A DNA stretch of 64,000 nucleotides from Sphagnum compactum (lineage: Eukaryota > Bryophyta > Sphagnopsida > Sphagnales), in assembly GCA_965153455.1 (NCBI GenBank), contig OZ234496.1, positions 16,236,304 to 16,300,303 of the forward strand, written 5' to 3'. The notes under the pieces were generated by a model that had not been told where the DNA came from, did no database searches, and saw only the letters and a program-made list of their open reading frames with translations. The position numbers were made by a program, and so were the translations under genes. Positions 49,242-61,250 of this stretch are shown here, piece by piece (within the stretch, counting starts at the first letter, position 1; each line of letters opens with the position of its first letter).

Positions 49242-50220
49242 TAAGAGGCCTCACTCAAGAAGGTGTGGGTGTTGTTTCACCCAAGGAGCCTGTAGTGAAC
49301 CATCCACATGCACTTACTCAACTAAGTTTGACACCTATAGTAATCACCAAGTGCACGTATGCATATGTATATCTACTTAAGGTCCAGATAGAAGTCACTA
49401 AAATATTCTCTGTGATACTTAACCACTTATATCTAGGTGTTCACCTAGTAAGAACTTTACCAAAGTTTTGGAAACTCTGAGCGTTCCCTCCCACTCCCCT
49501 TCACCTCCCGCCAACAAGGACTCGGGGTTGCGTATGTAGATTCTCTACTTCACAACAAGACCCTCAAGTTTTCATTCACAAACTGCACACTGACATAAAT
49601 TACTACTAATTGTTCTGAATCCTAACAACGTGAGAACCTTTTCGTTGAAATGGGGAGTCCAAAAGAGACCGGATGCCAGGGAGGACTGAGGTGATCAGGA
49701 GAAGAAACTACAGCTGCAAGTGCAGTAGCTCTAATAATATAGCTTATCATGACTAGTGGGTTGACTAGTATAATAATAATAGCGAAAGCATGCAATGCTA
49801 GCCAGCATCTTGCAGAAGGCGACGTCAGCATCAGCAGCAGAGCAGGAGGAGGAGGAGGACGAGCAGCTTCTTCCACAACCCACCCACGAGCCTCGCCTGC
49901 AAGCTATTGGTCCCCTGGAACCTGGCATAAGACTCATTTCATATTGCCAATCATAGGGAGCATTTGAAAAAGTGATCATCTACACCCCACAAAAATATAT
50001 AGTACATGCGGCCCAGGTTCCGGGCAGTAACACACGACGGGAATCCAGGGACACGTTAGTCTAGACTTGAGAACGTTAGGCATCGTCCTACAGTCCTCCT
50101 GCTGCTAGCTGCGGCATCCGCCTCCTTCTGGTAACGGGAAAGTGAGAGGAAATAGACGAGACCACGTCATGGGTAAGTTTAGTGCAATGGTGATGGTCTG
50201 AAAACAAAAGGGCAATCCCC
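49242..50220. other. Intergenic DNA, nothing recognised
   Basis: A slightly GC-richer stretch at 49790-49930 includes a GGAGGAGGAGGACGAG run. Overlapping frames on both strands there show no family resemblance. Confidence 0.5.
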
Positions 50221-50224
50221 CCAA

Positions 50225-50430
50225 GGGAGGGGTGATGGCTCATTGGTATACCCCGTTTTGGGACCTTGAGATCAAAAAAGGTCTTGGGTTCAAACCTAGT
50301 TGGTGTGCAGGTGAAACTTCTGCTGCCCCTCAGCCAATGAGCTTGACTTGGGGAGGGGGGGCGAGGAGGGTGCCAACGGCTTGTCAGGTTGGGTCTGCTG
50401 TTGTTATTCCCAAAAAAGAAAACCCTTCCA
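50225..50430 (+). mobile_element. tRNA-derived SINE
   Basis: The head looks like a tRNA: GGTGATGGCTCATTGGTATA contains a polymerase III A box (TGGCTCATTGG, 50236-50246), and GGTTCAAACC at 50287-50296 is a B box. Spacing is about 50 bp, typical of tRNA-derived SINEs. A tRNA-unrelated body of about 110 bp follows, ending in a short A-rich tail (CCCAAAAAAGAAAACCC, about 50409-50425). It does not fold as an intact tRNA. The exact ends and target duplication were not settled. Confidence 0.65.
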
Positions 50431-51960
50431 GCCAGCCGCCACTCTGGGACTTCTAGCTAGCAAGGAACTCATTATCCGTGTGCTTTAGTTCAGGCTAGTT
50501 TAGTGCTCAGCCAACAACAACGTACTGACGACAGCTGGCGCTTTCCCTGCTGTGCTACGCAAGCTACGGATGATCTCTGAAGCCTTAGTTCTTGTCTTTC
50601 CCGAATGTATCCGGCATCCTTCATTCCTACTTTGCGTCTCCCAAGGACTGAGTGGGGCCACGGTTTTACCGTGGTACCAGTGTAGGTGCTGGTTCACCGA
50701 AGGCAGTACTGAGTACGCACCCCAAAAAAACGCGCGCTGATCGTTCCCCGTCCCCGTCCGCCCCGTCTCACGGTGCCAGAGAGGTAGCTACCTGGTGGCC
50801 CGGAAGCGTGAAACTGCAACTGTGGCGGGGGCAACTGTGCATGTGAACACGTGAACAGCAAACTGCATGCAACAAGTGGCGTGTTGTGAATGCAACTACT
50901 TGCTTTTCAGGCTAAGATGATGACTCTGCGACGTGTTAGTGAAATTTTATGTTTTCTAAGAAATAAACTACGACCCATTTCCAGCTTCTAAGCTTCTAAA
51001 ATACTCCCAATCCACCTCAGAAACGTACAAGTGATTTGCATGAAGAGATCCCAAGCGTAAATATTAGACCTATACAATCTAAGTTTAAATGCAATTTCCT
51101 ACCAAGCTTGTCCAATTCTACTTACCCCCAAGGTATCCAACATGTTCCCTTCAAGTTCCCAATGGGTTTCCATCAGGTTCGTAATATGTTCCCTAGGTTC
51201 CGAATGTGTTCCTCAAGGGTGTTCCCATTAGCACCTCACTTTAATCCCATATGTTTTGCTCAAAGTCCTCCCCTTCTCACCTATATAGGTGGGCCAAAGG
51301 GCGAGGAACTCCCATCTTTCCATAAACTCTTTTATTTTGGGGAGCCTACATGGTTTCAATTTTTTTTCGATAGGCCAATCAAATTGGCTCATTGCAAATA
51401 AAAAAAGTTACACACAATTCTACTTATGCAAAGGTATTTCAAGATCTTATTTGATTACCACTAATCCAATTTTGTATTTTGAAGATCTATACAATTTATT
51501 ACTTATGGACAAGGTTCTAGACCGATACAATTCTGTGCTGTTGGCTCAAGTGTGAACCCATTACAAAATAGGGAAACTCAACATGTGAACATTGTTTTGC
51601 AATGTAAGTATCACTTTTTGAACAGCTAAATATGAAAGGAAATCATGCTTGAATTGATGGTAAGCCTTCAAGTGTTACCACATTCTCAACTGAACTTTTT
51701 TTCCAAAACCTGGTTTTTTGGAATTTATTTGAATTTTTCAGCGGCAAAAATCACTTAAAAATCAATATCTGCCACATTCTGAATCCAAATCTGACCCAAA
51801 AAAATTCCATTAAATCCTGTTCATCAAGATCTTTCCAATAACACCAGAGGCACATTTCAATTCCTCCGAAATTTTCAGTGAAGAAGTCATTCAGTATTCA
51901 AAAACTTTTGCACTGCAAGTCCAAACATCATGGAACCAAGCCCATGCACCCCTCCTTGTC
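50431..51960. other. Intergenic DNA, nothing recognised
   Basis: 50.43-50.9 kb is of near-balanced composition; beyond that it is AT-rich with recurrent GTTCCC phrases near 51140-51225. No supported gene. Confidence 0.5.
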
Positions 51961-51964
51961 GAGA

Positions 51965-52028
51965 GTTTTCCAAAGAGACCAAGAACAAGATCTGAAGTTT
52001 TCCAAAGAGACCAAGAACAAGATCTGAA
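51965..52028. repeat. 32-bp tandem duplication
   Basis: Two head-to-tail copies of a 32-bp unit beginning GTTTTCCAAAGAGACCAAGA (51965 and 51997). Confidence 0.95.
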
Positions 52029-55000
52029 GCATCCAGGTTCGGTGGATCTCATAAGTACAAACAAAACAAAACAAACTACCTTCCTTCATAGATAGATGTA
52101 CCCAATTTCTCCAAGGTTGAATCTAGACATATACCATACAACTTGCTCTGCAAAAACAACTAGATCAACTCATGGGGTAATTTAGCTCTGGCATAATTTT
52201 TATGCTAAGTTTAAAACAAGTGGCTCATTTGTGTTATGGCTCTCCAGGTCTTTATGGTTCTGGTCAAACAAAATCATGAGTTCTAATGATGAAACCATGC
52301 AACAATATAATATGGTTCTAGGTAAATTTGAGTGCAAGATGAAGCAAAAAATTGCAGCCTATAGAGTATAGGTCCTCTAGGTTTCCAGCTGTCACCTACA
52401 CATTGATTCCCAAATTCAAGCAAAAATTTTACTGCAAAAATTTACAACATTAGGTGAAGTCTTTTCTTTGGACAAAGCTAATAAATCACCAACTAAATTT
52501 AATTTGGAGCTTAAATTTGGTCAAGATCAGGGTTACCAAAAACGCTGTACTCCCTCCCATCCACAAGTATCCATTCTTATGTGTGTACTTATAGGCCAAC
52601 ATCCAAATACATTCAAAAAATATGTTTTTGCAACTTTAACCCTCTAAATTAGCCACTAGTTAGTAGGTATGTAGTTGGCAAATTGTGATGTGTCAGTTCT
52701 TAGACATGCCACGTGTCCAGCTAGGGTGTCTAACCTATCTTATACTTTAGGGTTTTTTTTTTATTAGAATGGCACCCTTTTTGGTTTGAACCTTTTTTTT
52801 TCCATATTTCTAACATTTTCGATAAGTTTGTTGTACTCTAGAAAAAATGCCCAAAAAACGTGTAGTTTGTCTCATTCAATCTTTTGCATATTTTAAGATT
52901 GTCGGAGAGGCTATATAATCAATTTAGCTCGAGGCAACTCTCTGGATCATGTGCATTGCCTATTATTGTTTTGGTTTTCCTCTCATGTGTTTACATTTGC
53001 TTCGACATGCATTGTAATTATTGTGAATCGATTTTCGCTCTTGTTTACACACACACACACACACACAAGGTTTCTCCCTTATTAAGTGTGAACAAAAGAC
53101 TACTTGTAACAATAACTGAAAGTATGAACAACTGAGTGGGCCCACACTCATCCACACTCATCGGCTATTGGAATGGAAGTTGTTGGTTGTCAAACATTGT
53201 AGTTGTGTTGGGACTTAAATTTCACACTGCACCCTCCAATTAGAAGAAAAGCTTGGAACAAAATCACTTCTGTTGAGACTTCAGACCTTGGAAGTGCTAA
53301 ACTCTACCACAAATGGAAAAATTGAGGATCATACTTTTGCAATTGTTGAATGTAATAACTTGTACAACCGTTGTGCAAATATCCATTGATTGATTTTTGC
53401 ACATGAAAATACAAAACATGTGTCCACATTTTTCGTGTGAACTCCTGAGTGGAAATGGTCAGCAAATTCCACCAAAAATTATAATTTAAATGCAAAATGT
53501 TTAAGCAATGTAATTTTGGTCTTCACACCAACATTCTGTTTCGTTTACACAATGTAGTTTCTAGTTTCTACTTAAGTTGCGTTTGTTGGCCATGTAACTA
53601 GTTTGGTATAAAATTGTCAAACGTTTTAAAACTATATTGAAAAAGTATAGCCAATAATTCTTTAAAAGTAAAACAACAACATTTTTCTATATTGAAAAAG
53701 TATAGTCAACAATTTTTGGAAACGAAAGACTATCTTGAACAAAACAACCATTTTTGTGTGCTTATTCAAATAAAAGCATATTTGTTTTCAAACAGGTCTT
53801 TATGTGTGCTGGTGGACTCTGTGTGCGCACACAAGAAGTTGAAAACAACTTTTTGGTGAATAAGGAAACTTGGCCATGTGGTGGACAAATTGCACACGAC
53901 AAAAAGCCAAATTAGAAAGAAACCTTGTGTGAACAAATAAGATATAATATTAAACCATTTTTTTTTTTCCCATTTTCCTTTTGGACCGAGTTAAAATGAC
54001 CCTCAAAAGTCTGGAATCCAAACTACTCCAAAATTCTTCACAAACCCAATGTTCTCCTAACAATTTGTGTTGACAACTTTGTGGGCCCAACGTACTTGAG
54101 ACCAGCCACCAGCACTTCCTGGGACAATTGTTCAAACAACTATGTTATTTGGTACCAAAAATAGCATCAACAATCATTACGTTTGACTTCGGTAATGTTA
54201 GTGGTGGTGATCACTCATTTCGAAAGGGCATATTATTCTACCTATTGCCTTGAATACAATTCCCAAGGTTGACACGGTTTGGTAGTAGGTACATACATGT
54301 TTTACCAAGAAGAGTCGGAATTTGCATACCGAGGTTGGGCAGGTATTAGAAATTGCACCCAACCCTCAACAGATCTCGAAACAAGATATTTTTTCAAAGT
54401 TTTCCTCAGAAGAAAATCCCTCCCTTCCCCCACCCCCCCAAAAAAAAATCACTACAATAAACACTATATATTTATATGTATAGATAGAGACATATATCTA
54501 TCTATAGAGAGAGAGAGAGAGAACCAGCCTTATCTTTTCCAACACCCAAAGAGGCACTCCTTTGAAGGTATATATACTCTTGTATCTTTCATGTATCTCA
54601 TTCTAGTGTAGAAAATACACTAAACAATCCATTCCGCTCATTTGTTTAGGCCTTTTCTAAGTTACCGTGTTGGAATCTGCAATGCAAGAAAGTTTGACCT
54701 AATTGCAAGAAATCAATGTATCCTTAAGCATGCTCTTCTATCCCTCCCCCTACGTCAGGACAAGGGAAGGTGGGCTTGTGGATTGAGGTCAGTGAAATAT
54801 TTTTGTGGTGAATCTTCATTATCTTGGGAAAATTTTATTTATTTTCAGGCCAGAAAATTCACTTTTTCAATTTTCAGAATTGAAAATAAAATGCTGGTTG
54901 GGATGATATGAATTTATATAAAAGAGACTGAATCTGAGGTTGAGGGAAATATGTAGGTTGGTTTATATTTGATTGTCAAGCTTTTGTTTGTTTGAGCCCC

Positions 55001-55140
55001 ACGAGAGACCGTTTTTTTTTGTAACTCTATAGGTTCGATAGCTTTCCCAAACTCTTTAGAACTCTTTAGAACTCTTGATAATTTTAATTTTCTTTCGTTT
55101 TCTTTTCATGCGTGGGGGAGGGTTGGATGGCCAAACAAGA
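52029..55140. other. Intergenic DNA with minor repeats
   Basis: (CA)n at 53047-53067; a direct repeat of TATATTGAAAAAGTATAG at about 53632 and 53689; (GA)n at 54507-54522 after a TATCTATCTATAG run; ACTCTTTAGA tandem units near 55050. No gene recognised. Confidence 0.55.
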
Positions 55141-55159
55141 AATGAAATTTCTAATTACT

Positions 55160-55280
55160 TTTTACATAACCCATGTGAAAAAATTGCTCACAACCCATTT
55201 GGAAGCCATGTGCATGTTTCTTTGTAACATAACCCATGTGAAGAACTTGCAACTCGTTTGGAAGCCCGTTGGTAAATTGG
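55160..55280. repeat. Imperfect direct repeat, ~63-bp unit
   Basis: ACATAACCCATGTGAA followed by TTGGAAGCC occurs twice (from about 55165 and 55228), with intervening bases partly conserved. Confidence 0.8.
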
Positions 55281-56540
55281 CGAAGGTGTGGAAATAATGA
55301 CCTAGATCACTGTATTCTGAAGCTTTCTACTGCATGTATGCCGAATGTCTTTGTCACACGGACCTCACTTCCCTTTATGGAAAAGAAGCATAAGGAAATG
55401 TTACATCCTTCACATGCAACCAAAGCTAAGGGTTGATTGCATGTGAAGATTCTTCTCAATGGGGTGGCGGGCCGGGAAGTGGGGGAAGCAACGGTTCTAG
55501 TATCTATGGACTCCTTTGTTTGTTGAGGAAGGACTAACCTTTTCTCCAAATCACGCAACAACATGCCATGCAGCAAACCTCGAACCCATCCAATATCAAA
55601 GAACATCCTTATAGTAGGCTTTCACACTTGGATGTGGTAATGGCGCACAAAACAATAATGTTTAGTTTCTGTAAACTCCACATTTATTTTACATAAAAAA
55701 ATGGATGAAATTACAAATTTCACCTAATGAATATGTCATGAATCAGGATTCTATGTTGAATATGGCTTATCAACATGAATAACGTGTATTGATGTAATGT
55801 AATTTGTAGACCTTATTATGTTGTAATCATCAAAGCTTTCCACAATGTGAAACCGGCAGTGTACACCTTGCCTAGGGTTGCCTTAGTATCAAGTTACAAG
55901 AACTTCCACTCATGAACGAGAAATATTTGTTATTTCCATTGTGTGAAAGACAAAGTTTTGGCAAACCAAAAATTAATGTTGGACAAAGGCATCTTACAAA
56001 TTTGAAGAGGGCCTTCATTGCGAGAATGTCACTTTACAAAACCATCAAGTAACTTTTTTTTTTGTCTTTTTTTAATTTGAAACATTAATGCTTCCTCTTA
56101 TTTCATGCCTTTTTATTTTCAATTTTAGCTAAGGCTTTATGTTGAGCAAGAGGCTCATACTAGCCCTAGTTGGGTGCATTTGCAAAATTTTGGGCCTACG
56201 CATTCAACTATCACTTGTCACCTTGTGTTAGACCCCTTATTTAGGTAAATTTGCCCTTACCTTAGGGCCATACTTTAGCCAATATTGTTCAAAATTGTGG
56301 CCTCTAACATGAATATTCTGGTTTTCAAAAACATATAGCATCTTAAACACCGTTTTCAACTCAAAAATGTAGAAAGGAGATTTTAAGCTTGGATCCCTTG
56401 TGTGCTCATGTTGTTGACTTTTGAGCATGAAATTGAACTGGAAACCCTTCCTTAGAGTTTTAGCTAGGAAGTAACAATAGAAGTTTGATTTGGTTAAGGC
56501 AGCTGAAATGACAAAATTGGATGATGACTCCACATACTAA
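55281..56540. other. Intergenic DNA, nothing recognised
   Basis: AT-rich, no supported gene. Frames on the minus strand at 55307-55606 and 56237-56533 show no family resemblance. Confidence 0.5.
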
Positions 56541-56755
56541 AGGTCCATTCACACTCGGTATTATGGACTTTAGTGTTGAGTGCCCGAACACCATGCTAGT
56601 CATTTGGAACTTACACCTTCTTACCATTAACATTTTATGTTGAGTTAACATTCACTTCACGTCACGATATCATCAATTTGACATATTGGGTGCCACTTAG
56701 GATGCCATCTAGATTTTCATTTAATACTGACTTAACATCAAGTGTGAATGCACCA
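56541..56755 (+). mobile_element. Tourist-like MITE, copy C
   Basis: 215 bp, same orientation as copy B. Starts AGGTCCATTCACACTCGG; ends AACATCAAGTGTGAATGCACCA. Flanked by TAA on both sides (56538-56540 and 56756-56758). Retains ACCATGCTAGTCATTTGGA and TGGGTGCCACTTAGGATG. Copy A shares the extra GGATGCCA segment missing from B. Confidence 0.9.
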
Positions 56756-57960
56756 TAAACTATTTCTAAAATAATAAATATGGATTAAAACAAAAGTCAA
56801 GGAGTTGGACTTCATAGTCCACATGTATAATTTGTGTTCACACCAGAAATAAATGTGGAATAATATAATAGTGTAGTAGCTAGACTCAACCTTATTTCTT
56901 TCCAAATTTCCCTAGTACTGTTGTGAATGAATGACCCTGGATTTGTTCACTCTAGTATATGAACTCCATCCCACCAAGCTGAACTTATAATATGTCAAGT
57001 GGTTTTTTTCAAAACAAAATCTCATGGTTGGATGTTGGGGCTCATATTTGAATCAAATTAAGAGTGAACTCGAAATAAAAATTATCAGTTTTAAATGTAA
57101 CCAGTGCTTAATATGTCATTTTTTAAAATGATAATTTATGTTGGGTGTTGATTTTTTTTTATTTATCTATATAAAGCCTTTCATAATATTATTATGCGAA
57201 TATATGAATAAATTAGTATTCAAAAATATTTTAAAAATGTTGTGATCAATGTTATTAAAAAAAAATTGTAAAATGACTTTTTTAACAAATTTTTGATATA
57301 AATCTTTAAATTTAATTTTTTTCTTAAATTCAAAAATATTCTAAGAATAATCAACGAACGAACATGTAATGATCCTTTTATTTTGAATGCACCCATAAGA
57401 TGAAATAAATACATTTAAAAAATATTTTGACAACAAAAATGCATTGTCATGGTGGAATGTTCGATTCATTGTTGAACCATGTTGTTAAATTATATCCTAG
57501 CCTAGTATAGTAAGAGTCATTAACTCATTGACTAGTCACCAAAAGTCAAACCTCGGGGTCACCCATTTTCAGTCAAATACAACAATTCTAAGGTTGCCCA
57601 ACTCTCAAAATGAAAGCAATACGATTACATAGTGAGTGAGACTCATGAGATCGATATTAGTTTGATTTCCATTGCATTTTGTTGGCAAACTAAGTGTGTT
57701 TTATGCCTTTTGTTTATCATGATTGTGGTTAAATTGGGGTATCTAGAGTGAATCTTGAGCAATTGTGAAGCATGCATCAATTTTGAGGGTTCTTGTTTTT
57801 CTTTTTTCTTTTTCCCAAGAAGTCATTGCACATGGTCTTTGCTTTTTTTTCCCCCCTTTGCAATTCATAAGGTATCAATAACAAAAGTTTTCAAATTTTT
57901 AGGTTTCAAGTTTTTGAGAGCCATTTGTTATCAATTTCCTTGTCAAAGTATGAGTGACCC
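56756..57960. other. AT-rich intergenic DNA
   Basis: Very AT-rich between 57060 and 57430. No gene recognised. Confidence 0.55.
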
Positions 57961-58421
57961 GCCAAACACCAGTGCACCATCCAAAAACTCCCGTTCTGGG
58001 ATTTCGTGGATGGGATGAAATTGTCCCCCAAGAGTCAGTTTACCTGGTCAGTAGTTTTTTTTCTCCTGGGCCTTTTTTTTTCTGAGGCTTTTTTTTTTTT
58101 CCTCGATCTCACTTTTTTCATGGGCCTTTTTTTTTTCTCTCTCTTTTTGTTTGGTCCCGCCATCCTTGAACCCAAAATGTTTTTTGGAAACTCCTACCTT
58201 CTCCTCCAAACCTACCTACCTACCCCCCTTCCAACACCCAACCCATCTACCTCCCCCTACCTACCCCACCACCCATTTGCGCTCCCCTCGCTAGAACTTT
58301 AGAACCACAGAGAATTTGACGAAAAGCTTGTGGAGCTTGGAGAGCTTGTGGAGCTTGGGGCGTGAAACATCAAGAAGAGCCCTCGCTTTGAAGGTAAGTG
58401 TTTTTTTTTCTTGCTTCCAAA

Positions 58422-59031
58422 ACTAGGACGACGAGCTGCAACTCATTGTCCTAGGTTTTTCTCATTGTAGCTACATTTGAAACCAAGACGATGAGCTACA
58501 ATTGTCGTCTTGGTTCTTTTTTTATGTTGCAGCCTTTGAAACCACGACAACAAGCGTGACACTTGTCGTTGTGATTTTTTTTCTATTGCTCAACTTAGAA
58601 AACCAAGATGACGAACGCAACTCATTGTCCTAGTCTTTTTTTGTGTTGCAAGTTGAAACCACGACGACAAGCCACACTTGTTGTTGTAGTTTTTTAGCAT
58701 ATTGTTCAACTTGTAAGACCAAGACGACGAGCGCAGCTCATCATCCTAGTTCCTTTTGTGTGTTACAAGCTTTGAAACCGATAACGAGTCACATTTGTTG
58801 TCGTGGCGTTTTTTCTATTATTCAACCTATAAGACCAGGACAATGAGCGCAACTCGTCATCTTGGTTTTTTTTGTGTTGCACGCTTTGAAACCACAATGA
58901 CAAGTGTCATGTTTATCATGGTGGTTTTTCTATTTGCATAGCTCGTAAGACTAGGATTATGAACATTTTAGTTTTTTTTTTGGTCTTGTAAGCTTTGAAA
59001 TTTGGATGACGAACATGCTTGTCGTCTTGGT
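58422..59031 (+). repeat. Array of about eleven ~35-bp palindromes at ~59-bp spacing
   Basis: Imperfect inverted repeats recur at about 58422, 58482, 58541, 58602, 58657, 58718, 58777, 58834, 58890, 58951 and 59000. Two types largely alternate: ACCAAGACGACGAG with a loop and the complement CTCGTCGTCTTGG; and ACCACGACGACAAG with CTTGTCGTCGTGG. Between them lie T-runs and a TGTGTTGCAAGCTTTGAAACC or TATTGCTCAACTTGTAAGACC linker, so the higher-order unit is about 118 bp. No protein frame persists through the array. Confidence 0.85.
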
Positions 59032-59423
59032 CGTTTGATCTCTATTGTTGCTTATGATAACCACTATGATTTGAATAGTGTTTAGGACATCATGTTTTTT
59101 TTCTTTGTCGCTACTTGTGGAAACACTTGAGCTTTTTTTTCCCTTGTTAGTTTTTGCAAAAAGGCGGCCTAGTAATTTCTTCTTGAATTCATGCCTTCAA
59201 GGAGTGGTGCTTTTCTTGGTTGTTGCTACTATTGTGCAGCTCTTTTGGGTATTTGTTTTTGTTTTTCAGTGCTAGTAATAAAGTTAGAAATTAATTAGCT
59301 AGTGTGTTCATTTTGTTTTGGGCATTTTGGGCATTTTGTTAGATGCACACTCGAATAAAAGCAAGGAATGGTGCAAAAGATTAGTAAGCCTAAACAAAGT
59401 TTACAAGTGGCATTGGAGGTGTG

Positions 59424-60494
59424 ATGGAAGAAAGTGATGTAGAGCCTGGGGTGATTGGACAGCAAGTGGAAGATGCGGTTGCATTGGCTCCAAATGGGAA
59501 TATCAAGGAAGGAATGCAAGTTAATGTTGAGGTTGAGGAAACATCTACTATCGCAAATATTAATAGAGTTGAAGTTGAATTGTAGAAGACTATTGACAGG
59601 ATAGAGCACTAGGATAGAGCACTAGGAAATTGTAGCTCTTGGGCAAGAAAATGCAAATGGGGATGTTGAACCTCATGCTCAAATTGATGGAGGTGAAATA
59701 TTTTACCTTACTTATTATAATTAATTGCCCCACCCATCCTCTTTAGTTGAAAGGATTGATGGGGTTTTTTTTTGTCAAATTTGTGATTACAATACCTTCC
59801 TTACTTGTGGTCCTTAAACCTTTGCTTGCCCCACCTTCTTTCTCCATGGAGAAGGTGAGCGAGGCGTTTTTTTTTTGTCTAAGTTTGTAGGCAATACCTT
59901 TAGGCTTTGTAGAAAATATTGTTATTTTTACGGTTTGCTTCTTTTTATGCAAATTTCAACTCTGGAGTTATTAATACCCTCATCTTATGTTTTTGTTCTT
60001 TAATCTTTATGCGCAATACTCTCATCGTGTGTTATAATCTTTTATTTATCTATGCAATACCTTCATCATGTAAGGTATAACCTTTATCCAAAATATCAAT
60101 TCTCACATTAGGTTTTATGTTTTTGTTTCAAATGTGGTTGCCCCTTTCCTGATTGCCATAGAAGGTGTGCATTGGGCAAAGGATGGGCCCAAATTTGCTT
60201 GCAACGTTGATGGGTGTGATGCATCCTATACAGCCAAGTACAACTTAGTGTGACATTTGCGAGTGTCACAATGTTACCATGGAGCCGAGCAAGCCCAGAT
60301 GCCCATCTATTCGAGAGCAAGGCTCAAAGGTTCAAGATCACATGGTAATCAATGTGTAGGTCTTGAACAACCCTTTGGTTCGGTTTCATTGCAATGAACA
60401 AAAGGCTACTGCTATGGTTAAGAGGCATGCATTCTTGGAGTGGGATAGGTTCCAGATTGATTTGCAATACACACCTGAAATGCCAAAACCTTAG
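59424..60494 (+). pseudogene. Decayed two-exon zinc-finger-like gene
   Basis: Exon 1 opens with ATG at 59424 (MEESDVEPGVIGQQ, acidic), meets a stop at 59583-59585 and a 14-bp duplication with frameshift near 59600-59628, then continues ALGQENANGDVEPHAQIDG to a donor after 59692. An acceptor before 60162 continues in phase: EGVHWAKDGPKFACNVDGCD, then ASYTAKYNLV, a stop at 60250-60252, and HLRVSQCYH. The Cys-x4-Cys and His spacing resembles a C2H2 (TFIIIA-like) finger; the stop replaces what is usually Arg, a CGA to TGA change. Another readable stretch (FHCNEQKATAMVKRHAFLEW) reaches TAG at 60492. I do not recognise the parent family. Confidence 0.5.
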
Positions 60495-61250
60495 ATTCTC
60501 GCACAAATTCTTGTCCCCACTCTCGGGACCTTTGACTCCGGTTGTGTGATAATGTCCTAATTTTGAGTCAATTGATTAGGCAAATGATTTTGAAAAGTTT
60601 TAAAACTTGCTTATTGTTTCACTTTACATGTTTAAATTTTTAGTTTTCATGAGGTCATTGGATATCAATAGGTACTCAAGGAAACCCACAACAAAAAAAA
60701 AGAAAAGATTAGAAAATCTAACCCAAATTTGGTTTTCAAAAACTCTCTAAATTAATCTTGCAAATTCAATGTCACACACACTAATTATGGCATTGCCAAT
60801 GCTTTCAATGGGTTGATGATTTCTAGAAAAATTCATGTAATGTAACAACCACCTTTGATGTAAGGGATGCATGAAAATGGAGACAAAATTGTGTCTAGGA
60901 AATTATTTCAGGTTTAATTTTCTAAAAGTTAATAGTATCTTAGTTTATAAGCATCATAAATGTAAGGATTTAAATAGTGGATCCTGGGTAAAATCATGTC
61001 GCATCCATTACAAGATGATTACATACCATAGCCCAACTAATGAGTTTAGTTGCTACTTTCAGAGCATTTGGAGCACAAATTCTAAACAACCACAATTGGA
61101 AAAAAAATTCAAGGTTCTAGAAAGCTCATATGAAGAATGCATGTTTAAAGAATACCACACCTTTGCCCCACCTTCCTCCTCCATCAAAATTTTAATTACA
61201 AATTCTACAAAGTTAAAATAATTATGCAAACATTATATATCTAGAAATGC
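60495..61250. other. Intergenic DNA, nothing recognised
   Basis: AT-rich. A 116-codon frame at 60871-61221 has no recognisable family and ordinary AT-driven composition, so it is not called. Confidence 0.5.

Noticed and set aside
50225-50300. A functional tRNA gene
   Set aside because: A and B boxes are present, but no cloverleaf with an acceptor stem can be drawn, and a body and A-rich tail follow, so a SINE fits better.
58643-59275. Protein-coding frames inside and after the hairpin array
   Set aside because: Frames are short, change with each repeat unit and are driven by T-runs; inverted symmetry explains the sequence better.
60871-61221. 116-codon plus-strand frame
   Set aside because: AT-rich composition, no recognisable motif, no splice or promoter context.
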